Positions 22,470 through 28,785 of a stretch of DNA of 64,000 nt are shown here, in pieces. The position numbers and the translations under genes are program-made. Each line of letters begins with the position of its first letter. Within the stretch, counting starts at the first letter, position 1. The stretch spans positions 1 through 64,000 of the forward strand of contig CANQGT010000004.1 of the NCBI GenBank assembly GCA_947623505.1. The letters are read 5' to 3'. This DNA comes from an uncultured Clostridia bacterium. Lineage in GTDB: Bacteria; Bacillota; Clostridia; Oscillospirales; Acutalibacteraceae. A model generated the notes under the pieces. It made no database searches and was not told the DNA's origin. It saw only the letters and a program-made list of their open reading frames with translations.

Positions 22470-23159
22470 TTATTCTTCGGTAACGGTATTGTCCCACGCG
22501 CTTTGGAATTTCGCAAGGCCGTAATCGGTGAACGGATGATAAAAACTGTCCTTAAACACCTGAAGCCCCGCCGTGACTATATCGGCGCCCGCGACGGCGC
22601 AGTCCACAACCTGTTTGCCGTTTCTTACCGCCGCGCAGATTATCTGCGTTTTGCCGAGAAAGCCGTAATTCCCGTAAATCTTAACTATATCGTTGATATA
22701 CTTCACGCAGTCCTCGCCGCTGTTCTCTTTCCAGCCGATAAAGGGCGAAACAAAAAGCGAATTGTTTTTTGCCGCGATTATCGCCTGAGACGGCGAAAAC
22801 ACCAGCGTCAGATTTGTTCTCACGCCTTTTTTCTCAAGCCGCCTCGCCGCGGTTATACCCGCCTGCGTGCACGGTATTTTAATTACAAAATTCGGGCTCA
22901 TCGCCGCTATTGTCTCGCCCATCGCCACCATTTCATCGGCGTCGTCAAGGTGGGGATTTATCTCAACGGACACGGGGAATTTTTCCCATCCCCCGATTCC
23001 CTTTTCCTTAACAAACTCGGCGAGCTCGCCGATGACCGTGTAAAACGGCTTGCCGGAATCCATAATATGTTTCGGATTTGTTGTAACGCCGTCTATACCG
23101 AACGTATCGTAGGCCTCTCTTATCTCGTCTATTTTTGCGCTGTCAAGAAAATATTTCAT
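22470..23159 (-). CDS. Sulfofructose transaldolase (small transaldolase family)
   Basis: A 229-residue transaldolase of the TalC/fructose-6-phosphate aldolase size class. It starts MKYFLDSAKIDEIREAYDTFGIDGVTTNPK, and the Schiff-base lysine is K94 in FVIKIPCT. In sulfo-TAL pathways this enzyme splits 6-deoxy-6-sulfofructose to sulfolactaldehyde and hands the dihydroxyacetone unit to glyceraldehyde-3-phosphate, giving fructose-6-phosphate. Context decides the substrate: it is flanked by the sulfoquinovosidase and the reductase. AGGAGGA precedes the ATG by about 7 bases. A housekeeping pentose-phosphate transaldolase is the alternative, but would not be expected inside this operon. Confidence 0.87.
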   Translation of the reverse strand: MKYFLDSAKIDEIREAYDTFGIDGVTTNPKHIMDSGKPFYTVIGELAEFVKEKGIGGWEKFPVSVEINPHLDDADEMVAMGETIAAMSPNFVIKIPCTQAGITAARRLEKKGVRTNLTLVFSPSQAIIAAKNNSLFVSPFIGWKENSGEDCVKYINDIVKIYGNYGFLGKTQIICAAVRNGKQVVDCAVAGADIVTAGLQVFKDSFYHPFTDYGLAKFQSAWDNTVTEE

Positions 23160-23177
23160 TTTGCTTTCCTCCTGAAA

Positions 23178-25169
23178 TCAAGCATTTTTTATATCTAAAA
23201 GCTCTTCGCTTTTTTCGGCGTTTTTTCTTATGAAAACGGGTATCTCCCCCAACGGCGCCGCTATCTCGTATTCACCGCCGGGATATAGAACTCCGCTCCA
23301 AAGATGCACCCACTCGTCGTTCGGAAGATATACCCGCCTGCTTTCGGCGTTTTCCTTAAGCACGGGGGCAACAAGAATATCTCCGCCGAGAAGATATTCA
23401 TACGCCTCGCTGTAAGCCCTTTCCTCATCATAGCGGAAAAACAGAGGCCTTATGATTCCGACTCCCTTTTCGGCGTTTTCAGCGTCGCATTCTTTCAGAT
23501 ACGGCTTCAGCGCCCTGTGTATTCTGCTCATTTTCGCGTGATGCGAAAGTACCCGATCATCATAGTCAAACTGTGCGTTGACGTCGGGATTAAGCCCCTC
23601 GTGACCGCGCATAAGCGGCGAAAAGGCGTTCATCTCCGCCCAGCGCATAAACAGCTCCGGCGTGCGCTTAAGACTTAGAAAAGTGGTGTATCCGCCCACG
23701 TCGGAATGACTGAGCCCGAATCCGCAGCACGTCAGCGACAGCGCCGCGGGGATAACACTCGGCAATCCGAAATCTATCGAATAATCCACGTGGTTGTCTC
23801 CGTTCCACATCATCGTTGAATATTTTTTGGTATCGGTAAAGCCCGACCTTGTGAAAAACATTATTTCGCCGAGCTTGCCGCTCTCCTCCACCGCCTCGCG
23901 GTTGAGTTTCGCCCAAAGCGACGCCCAGACGTTGTGCTTTAGCCGCGCGTCCTCATTGCTGAAAAGAACGCAGTCGGTAGGCAAATACTCGCCGAAATCA
24001 GCCATCCAACCGGAAAAGCCGAGATCTATCATATTCCTTTTGATTATATTTTTCAGCCATTCATACGCCTGCGGATTCGTAAGATCGACCATTGCGGCGG
24101 GAAAAGTGGTTATGGTGACGTAATAATCCCCGCCGTCCCTGTTCTTTACGCAATAGCCCTTTTCGTGAGCCTCTTTATAGAGCGGCTTCTCCACGGCGAG
24201 AAACGGATTGATATATCCGAGCACCCGTATGCCTTTTTCATTCAGTTCCTTTATCTTTTTATCGAGATCCGGGTAGAGCTCTTTATCCCACTGCCAGTTC
24301 CACTGAAGCTGTTTTCCGACTGCGGTAACTCTTCTGCCCTCCCAATCCTGTATCCACACGCCGCACACCGCCGTGCCCGCGTCAAGGCAGGCTTTTACCT
24401 TGCTCATCATAATATCCGTGCCGCCCTGTATGCCGAGTATGGCTCCGTCAAACACCCAATCGGGCAGGCGCGGCTGGCGGCCGAGCAGAGAAGTGAGATT
24501 GCTTTCAAGCTCCTCAAAGCTTTCGCCCACTCCTATGTAGAAAGGCGCTATCGAATCGGTTTTGAGAATATGAACGTCGGCTTTTGTAAAATCAAACTCG
24601 CACCGCGCCGTTGAGGCGGAATGGAAAAAATATTTTCGCGAGCTGATGAAAGTGGGCTCCGCGTAATAAGTTTCATAATTCCCGAATTTTTGCTTTTTCG
24701 TTGTGTTGCGAACGCCGAAAGCGATTTTAACGATTTTCTTCGCCGTTTGCAGCGCGTTTATATGTTCTGCAACCCATACGTTGACCTTTTTTCCGCGAAG
24801 ATTAAATTCCGTAAAATTTTCACCGCAGCCGTATATCCTTTCATCGGATTCGGCAGGCAGATTTATCCACATTCTGTTAAATTCTTCGGAAATACGAGGT
24901 GTAAAGGTTAACATCTTTACACCTGTGCTTATTATAAACTCTCCGCAGTCGAGACCTACGGTGAGCTCATTGCCGTTCAATGAAAGACGCTTTATACTGA
25001 AAACAGATGACGAGAAAATCTTTTCCTTGATTTTAAAACTGCCGTGGCTCATAGAATATGTGTTGCAGCCCTTGCCGAGCCTGCAAAATTCATCGCCCTC
25101 TTTAAATTCACAAAGGATTTTTCCTCCATAGCAAACGGAAGCCCTGCCGTTTTCACATAAGATTTTCAA
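23178..25169 (-). CDS. Sulfoquinovosidase (GH31)
   Basis: GH31 alpha-sulfoquinovosidase of 663 residues, very similar along its length to what I recall of E. coli YihQ. It hydrolyses sulfoquinovosyl glycerol to sulfoquinovose. The catalytic pair is D391 (GWMADFGEYLPTD, nucleophile) and D458 (STMMWNGDNH, acid/base). Sulfoquinovose-recognition positions align with a constant offset of 14 from YihQ: Q248, Q274, W290 and Y494 are kept, but YihQ R301 is Q287 here (GKQLQW). No signal peptide, so hydrolysis is cytoplasmic. The start is TTG with AGGGGTGG 6 bases upstream. It is the first gene of the operon, behind a consensus promoter. A plain alpha-glucosidase is disfavoured by motifs and context. 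Confidence 0.88.
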   Translation of the reverse strand: MKILCENGRASVCYGGKILCEFKEGDEFCRLGKGCNTYSMSHGSFKIKEKIFSSSVFSIKRLSLNGNELTVGLDCGEFIISTGVKMLTFTPRISEEFNRMWINLPAESDERIYGCGENFTEFNLRGKKVNVWVAEHINALQTAKKIVKIAFGVRNTTKKQKFGNYETYYAEPTFISSRKYFFHSASTARCEFDFTKADVHILKTDSIAPFYIGVGESFEELESNLTSLLGRQPRLPDWVFDGAILGIQGGTDIMMSKVKACLDAGTAVCGVWIQDWEGRRVTAVGKQLQWNWQWDKELYPDLDKKIKELNEKGIRVLGYINPFLAVEKPLYKEAHEKGYCVKNRDGGDYYVTITTFPAAMVDLTNPQAYEWLKNIIKRNMIDLGFSGWMADFGEYLPTDCVLFSNEDARLKHNVWASLWAKLNREAVEESGKLGEIMFFTRSGFTDTKKYSTMMWNGDNHVDYSIDFGLPSVIPAALSLTCCGFGLSHSDVGGYTTFLSLKRTPELFMRWAEMNAFSPLMRGHEGLNPDVNAQFDYDDRVLSHHAKMSRIHRALKPYLKECDAENAEKGVGIIRPLFFRYDEERAYSEAYEYLLGGDILVAPVLKENAESRRVYLPNDEWVHLWSGVLYPGGEYEIAAPLGEIPVFIRKNAEKSEELLDIKNA

Positions 25170-25181
25170 TATACCACCCCT

Positions 25182-25206
25182 AATTGATAAACGCAGTTAA
25201 CTAATT
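25182..25206. promoter_or_regulatory. Candidate ROK operator of the sulfoquinovose operon
   Basis: AATTGATAAA-CGCAG-TTAACTAATT: two 10-bp arms matching at 7 of 10 positions as an inverted repeat. It covers about +4 to +28 relative to the predicted start of transcription, a good place for a repressor. ROK repressors bind AT-rich dyads of this kind. That the ROK protein of the operon binds here is inference. Confidence 0.4.
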
Positions 25207-25216
25207 CATCGTTTTA

Positions 25217-25245
25217 ATTATAATACCGCCGTTATTCAAAGTCAA
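25217..25245 (-). promoter_or_regulatory. Promoter of the sulfoquinovose operon
   Basis: Minus strand: TTGACT (25240-25245), a 17-bp spacer and perfect TATAAT (25217-25222), about 48 bases before the sulfoquinovosidase start. No other strong promoter is needed for the ten genes, whose gaps are all under 20 bases. Confidence 0.75.
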
Positions 25246-25319
25246 GGGATAACGGAAAATACAAAAAACGCGCATCTGTAAAGTGATAATGCTTTACAGA
25301 TACGCGTCCTTTTCGGTTT

Positions 25320-25574
25320 CTATTTTCTGCCGCCGAAAATGCCCTTTTTATCGTATTGCTCGCATTTAACCGAAAGCAATCCGTAACCTGTGGGCTCAAT
25401 GACCTTTCGCAGTTCTTCCGTCGGTATTTCGTTCTCGCAAATGATTTCGGTTTTTCTTTTTGTGTGGGAAGAGTTCACCTTTTTTACCTTAAACGCTCTG
25501 CGCACCGCATCGTTAATATGCGCCTCGCACATCGAGCATGCCATTCCGTCTATTTCCAATATCATTTTTACCAT
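25320..25574 (-). CDS. Heavy-metal-associated (HMA) domain protein
   Basis: An 84-residue ferredoxin-like HMA domain related to copper chaperones and ATPase metal-binding domains. The metal motif is GMACSMCEAHI, giving MxCxxC. The protein ends with a basic tail (KKGIFGGRK) that most chaperones lack. GGGGGG lies 8-9 bases before the first ATG; a second ATG three codons in is possible. It stands alone with its own promoter and a perfect palindrome across the transcription start, so metal-responsive control is likely. The metal could be copper or another soft metal. No ATPase partner lies in the window. Confidence 0.82.
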   Translation of the reverse strand: MVKMILEIDGMACSMCEAHINDAVRRAFKVKKVNSSHTKRKTEIICENEIPTEELRKVIEPTGYGLLSVKCEQYDKKGIFGGRK

Positions 25575-25629
25575 TTAAAAGTCCCCCCTTGACGAAGATA
25601 AATAAATATATAAATAAAGCGTTCGGTAA

Positions 25630-25655
25630 AATCAGTTAGTTTTTACTAACTGATT
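25630..25655. promoter_or_regulatory. Palindromic operator before the HMA gene
   Basis: AATCAGTTAGT-TTTT-ACTAACTGATT, a perfect 11-bp inverted repeat located at the predicted transcription start of the HMA gene. It resembles the AGTTAG...CTAACT type of site that I associate with metal-dependent DtxR-like repressors in Clostridia. No poly-T suggests it is an operator and not a terminator. Confidence 0.6.
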
Positions 25656-25657
25656 AA

Positions 25658-25686
25658 AGAATAGCACTAATTTTTGAATTTGTCAA
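25658..25686 (-). promoter_or_regulatory. Promoter of the HMA gene
   Basis: Minus strand: TTGACA (25681-25686), a 17-bp spacer and TATTCT (25658-25663). The palindrome 25630-25655 begins two bases downstream of the -10. Confidence 0.65.
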
Positions 25687-25703
25687 TAGATTTGCCAATC
25701 TGT

Positions 25704-26114
25704 TTATTCGTTTGATACCAAATAAATATTAAAATCTTTGCGCTTGCCGCCTACAACGACCCGTTCAACCTCGCTGTCCCAAAAAGGAAGCAAATAGTTT
25801 TCATAGTAGTTTTCAATTCTTTTTTTAACAGCATCATTATCAACCATAAATTTATCATAATTTTTAATTATAAAAATATATTTTTGTTCAATCAATTCAT
25901 CCATTTCGGTCAAAAAATCATCTTCGGTATAATAATCTTTTTTCCAGCCGTCCGGTATTTCGCCGAAATCGAACAGTTCCCATATCTTGTCAAAATATTG
26001 CTCGTAGGTATCGATCCCTTTTCCGTCCATAACAATATATTTAACATCACTATATCTATATAATATCTTCTCTCGTTCAAATTCTTCATTTGTCATTCTG
26101 TATAATTTGTTCAT
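25704..26114 (-). CDS. Barstar-like protein (putative RNase inhibitor)
   Basis: A 136-residue acidic protein. The block MDGKGIDTYEQYFDKIWELFDFGE and the C-terminal PFWDSEVERVVVGGKRKDFNIYLV look like barstar-family proteins, which bind and block barnase-type RNases or toxin nuclease domains. The middle (GWKKDYYTEDDFLTEMDELIEQKYIFIIKNYDKFM) fits the helical inhibitor core with an I-I-I-K-N-Y strand. AAGGAG precedes the ATG by 7 bases. No nuclease partner is seen nearby, so it would be an orphan immunity gene. Its DNA is much more AT-rich than the flanking genes, suggesting transfer. The family call is moderate. Confidence 0.5.
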   Translation of the reverse strand: MNKLYRMTNEEFEREKILYRYSDVKYIVMDGKGIDTYEQYFDKIWELFDFGEIPDGWKKDYYTEDDFLTEMDELIEQKYIFIIKNYDKFMVDNDAVKKRIENYYENYLLPFWDSEVERVVVGGKRKDFNIYLVSNE

Positions 26115-26203
26115 TCTTGTCTCCTTAGCTATACATTGTAATTATCATATGGATATGGTATCATAAAAATAAATTTGTGAAAAGATTATATTTGGTGATA
26201 TAA

Positions 26204-26872
26204 ATGATAAATATTTTGCTTGAGGGATATGAAATAAACGCCGATTATCTTTATGATGAGCTGAAAAAATACATAATGCCGGAACACAAGGTTGCCGTCG
26301 TAGCGTTCTCGTTTCGTGATACAGAAGTTAAATCTCTGACCGACTGGAAAAATTTATACGGTAAAGATAGCGGTATATATTATAACGGCATAGTAAGCGG
26401 ATTTGCCGCCTACGGTATATCCGAAAATAATATTTCATTTATAAACTACTTTACCGACACGAAAGAATCTGCCGTGCGGAAAATAAAACAATCGGATATC
26501 GTGTATTTTCTGGGCGGTTTACCCGACAGAATGATGGACAGGATAAAAGAATTTTATTTGACGGACGCGTTAAAAAATCATAACAGAATCATTATGGGAT
26601 ACAGCGCGGGCGCTGTTATTCAATTATCGGAATATCACTTATCCCCCGATAAAGATTATCCTCAATTTAATTACTACGAGGGGCTTTCGTATTTAAACGG
26701 TTTTTATCTGGAAGTTCATTACGAAGGCGCCAAAGCGCAAAATGACGCTATTCGGCGCGTATTAAAGGAAAGAGGAAAAACTGTGTACGCGACCGCGTTA
26801 AAAAAGGGCGCTGTACTTGTTGATAACGGTAAAATAAAACTGCTCGGAGATGTGCGGACGTTTAAAGCATAG
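26204..26872 (+). CDS. Peptidase S51-family protein
   Basis: A 222-residue protein of the class I glutamine-amidotransferase-like / peptidase S51 fold (relatives: dipeptidase E, cyanophycinase). The nucleophile elbow is GYSAGAVIQLS, with the preceding strand DIVYFLGGLPDRMM typical of S51 (FxGG). A possible catalytic His lies in FYLEVHYEGA. It has no signal peptide. GGTGATA lies 5 bases before the ATG. It diverges from the barstar-like gene in the same AT-rich stretch. It is probably a small cytoplasmic peptidase; the substrate is unknown. Confidence 0.78.
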   Translation: MINILLEGYEINADYLYDELKKYIMPEHKVAVVAFSFRDTEVKSLTDWKNLYGKDSGIYYNGIVSGFAAYGISENNISFINYFTDTKESAVRKIKQSDIVYFLGGLPDRMMDRIKEFYLTDALKNHNRIIMGYSAGAVIQLSEYHLSPDKDYPQFNYYEGLSYLNGFYLEVHYEGAKAQNDAIRRVLKERGKTVYATALKKGAVLVDNGKIKLLGDVRTFKA

Positions 26873-26959
26873 GATGGGCACATTCAAAGTCAAAAGTAAT
26901 AGCGATATGCAAAAGTAATCGGATAAACGGGAATTTGCCAAAGCGCAGTGTGTGAAAAA

Positions 26960-27109
26960 ATGGAGAAGATAAAAAATTTATTTAATAAACTTAAAACGAA
27001 GTTTATAAACTTTTGTAAATGGATATGGCAAGAATGCAAAGATTGGCGTACCATAGTTATTTTTGCCGTTTTGAATCGCCGTCACTTTGGCAATACGCCG
27101 AATTATTGA
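26960..27109 (+). pseudogene. Truncated small membrane-protein gene
   Basis: A 49-codon ORF, MEKIKNLFNKLKTKF...WIWQECKDWRTIVIFAVLNRRHFGNTPNY. The segment KWIWQECKDWRTIVIFAV resembles the N-terminus of a small Clostridia membrane protein of unknown function, in which the first hydrophobic segment continues well past this point. Here it breaks off after IFAV and ends in unrelated residues, as if an indel or deletion removed the rest. The Shine-Dalgarno is weak. It may be a broken gene; the family is only a memory match. Confidence 0.4.
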
Positions 27110-27364
27110 TAAAATATTTTAATTGATGTGTATTCTTATTTGAATTGTTAAATCTGTAAATCAATTTCAAACAGAATTTATATCAAATATCCGCTTTCGC
27201 TTTGCGACAGTTTTATTTATTGATTTCTCGATATATTTACAAAATATAATGAAAAATAAAATAAAGATATTTCATCGCATTCGTATGCGTTTTAATATCT
27301 GTTTTGCTAAAATTTTTCAATTTTAAATGAGGAATAACGGCTAACAATATACTTGCAAGAGCGA

Positions 27365-27394
27365 TGAGAATCCATTGCGTTTGCAATCGATACT
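27365..27394 (+). promoter_or_regulatory. Possible forespore promoter of the SASP gene
   Basis: TGAGAA, a 17-bp spacer and CGATACT. The -10 resembles the CATACTA element of sigma-G promoters, which drive SASP genes in Bacillus and Clostridium. The match is partial and rests mostly on knowledge of SASP control. Confidence 0.3.
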
Positions 27395-27433
27395 TTTTGC
27401 TTTTGAAATAAAATGAAAAAGGAGTGTTATTCA

Positions 27434-27622
27434 ATGTCAAACAAGAACGTAGTTCCCGAGGCCAAAGAGGCTCTTAACAGATTCAAAATGGAAGCTGCAA
27501 GTGAAGTTGGTGTTAACCTCAAGCAGGGTTACAACGGTGACCTTACCTCTAAGCAGGCAGGTTCGGTAGGCGGTCAGATGGTTAAGAAAATGATCAAGTC
27601 CTACGAGGAATCTATGAAGTAA
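27434..27622 (+). CDS. Small acid-soluble spore protein, alpha/beta type
   Basis: A 62-residue alpha/beta-type SASP, which coats spore DNA and protects it from UV and chemicals in the forespore. The sequence has the two conserved blocks: FKMEAASEVGV, which includes the GPR protease cleavage region, and LTSKQAGSVGGQMVKKMIKSYEE. The start at 27434 is chosen since AAGGAG lies 9 bases upstream; the ORF-track start runs through the Shine-Dalgarno. It is a single-gene unit. It is direct evidence that the organism, or a recent ancestor, forms spores. Confidence 0.95.
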   Translation: MSNKNVVPEAKEALNRFKMEAASEVGVNLKQGYNGDLTSKQAGSVGGQMVKKMIKSYEESMK

Positions 27623-27746
27623 AGCGGTTTTAAAATTCCGATAAAACGGATATTTTAAAGCTAACGAACGCCCGATTTACAAGGCGTTATATAAACGCTG
27701 CTTTTTCTTTGGGGCGTTCATACAGATTGCTAACGAGTAATCCATG

Positions 27747-27774
27747 GGCACGGCTTCGCCGTGTCTTTTGCTTT
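27747..27774 (+). terminator. Terminator of the SASP gene
   Basis: GGCACGGC and GCCGTGTC form an 8-bp stem (one G-U) with a TTC loop, followed by TTTTGCTTTT. It lies 125 bases past the SASP stop; an imperfect AT-rich stem at 27628-27659 lies between. Confidence 0.55.
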
Positions 27775-27823
27775 TAAATAACCGCCGTGGGACATATCGG
27801 GTTCGGCTCCCTATAAATCAAGA

Positions 27824-27845
27824 TGAGCCGCTTCAAGGCGGCTCA
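27824..27845 (-). terminator. Hairpin after the XRE regulator gene
   Basis: TGAGCCGC and GCGGCTCA form a perfect 8-bp stem, 11 bases past the minus-strand stop. The tract after it (TCTTGATTT) is only mildly T-rich. Confidence 0.5.
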
Positions 27846-27855
27846 AGGATATTGT

Positions 27856-28656
27856 CTATTTATCTTTTATCTGTTTTAATTCCCTTTCAAAAAAATCAAT
27901 ATAATTTGAAAAATCCCGTATTTTCTCTTCTTCCTCCATAGCCGCGATAAGCGCGAGAGCGCGTTCGATCTCGGCGGCGGCAGCGTCGGTTTTGCCATCG
28001 GCATCGTAACATTCCGCAATCTTTTGCATCATCTGAAGCAGCGTTTCAAATGACAGCCATTTCTGCTTTTCGGCGGCATCGTATTTTGCTTTGCCAGACA
28101 GGATAAACGCCATCTCCGACAGCTTTGAAAAATATATTTCGGGAACCTGCTCCAGCGCCTTTACAGCGCTGTTTGTATCGCCCTTTGCTTTGTATGCATA
28201 CGCTAAAAACCTGAGCGCATCGCAGCGAATGGCGCTCTCGCTCGTTTTTTCGACAAGGCGGCTCGCAATGCGTATGGTTTCATCGGGAGCTTTTGAGCAA
28301 TCGAGCACATACAGCAGATTATTCAAAAGCACGTCATTGTCGGGATATCTTCGCAAGCCTTCCTCCAATATACGCCGACTCTCGGCGGGATCGCTTTCGC
28401 GCAGCCTGACCGCCTCTCTTACATATCGCTCTATTTCCTCACGCATTTCCGTAAGATCGTAAGCAAAAAGCTCGTCCGTGGTTACTCCGAAAATCCGCGC
28501 GAGCGCAGGCACAAGCGAAATATCCGGCAAGGCGATGTTATTCTCCCACTTACTGACCGCTTGAAAAGAAATTCCTATCTGCTCCGCCAGCTGTTCCTGC
28601 GTCATACCGCTCGCTTTACGAAGTTCGCGGATCCTGTTTCCTATCTGTAATTCCAT
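27856..28656 (-). CDS. XRE-family regulator with TPR-like domain
   Basis: A transcription factor of 266 residues. The N-terminal Cro/C1-type helix-turn-helix is textbook: IGNRIRELRKASGMTQEQLAEQIGISFQAVSKWENNIALPDI. The remaining 190 residues are helical and repetitive, with TPR-like pairs (RILEEGLRRYPDNDVLLNNLLYVLD, FLAYAYKAKGDTNSAVKALEQVPE). Such a layout is common in Firmicutes regulators that sense a peptide or protein. The start ATG at 28656 has AAGGTG 6 bases upstream, better than the GTG three codons earlier. It stands alone next to the alpha-galactosidase operon, but no regulatory link is visible. Confidence 0.85.
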   Translation of the reverse strand: MELQIGNRIRELRKASGMTQEQLAEQIGISFQAVSKWENNIALPDISLVPALARIFGVTTDELFAYDLTEMREEIERYVREAVRLRESDPAESRRILEEGLRRYPDNDVLLNNLLYVLDCSKAPDETIRIASRLVEKTSESAIRCDALRFLAYAYKAKGDTNSAVKALEQVPEIYFSKLSEMAFILSGKAKYDAAEKQKWLSFETLLQMMQKIAECYDADGKTDAAAAEIERALALIAAMEEEEKIRDFSNYIDFFERELKQIKDK

Positions 28657-28785
28657 AAAAATCACCTTAATAATTTTAGTAAAAGCGCTTTTCTGAAATT
28701 ATTATATCCGTTCACGCCGTTTGCTTCAATAACCGCATAAACGAGCGTTTTCAACCGGCGGTTGAGAATTTTATTTTCTATATTT

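Larger units (their letters stand above)
26873..27433. other. AT-rich intergenic stretch with a gene remnant
   Basis: About 560 bases without an intact gene. It contains the truncated ORF at 26960-27109 and, near its right end, a candidate spore-stage promoter for the SASP gene. The antisense 67-residue ORF at 27237-27440 has no Shine-Dalgarno and looks like chance. I see no RNA gene or repeat. Confidence 0.6.

Noticed and set aside
23178-25169. Plain GH31 alpha-glucosidase
   Set aside because: The residues around both catalytic aspartates and the Q, Q, W and Y recognition positions match sulfoquinovosidase, and the neighbours are sulfoglycolysis genes. The R-to-Q change leaves some doubt, recorded as a finding.
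27237-27440. 67-aa minus-strand ORF with hydrophobic segment
   Set aside because: It overlaps the SASP start on the other strand, has no Shine-Dalgarno and no family resemblance; likely chance in AT-rich DNA.
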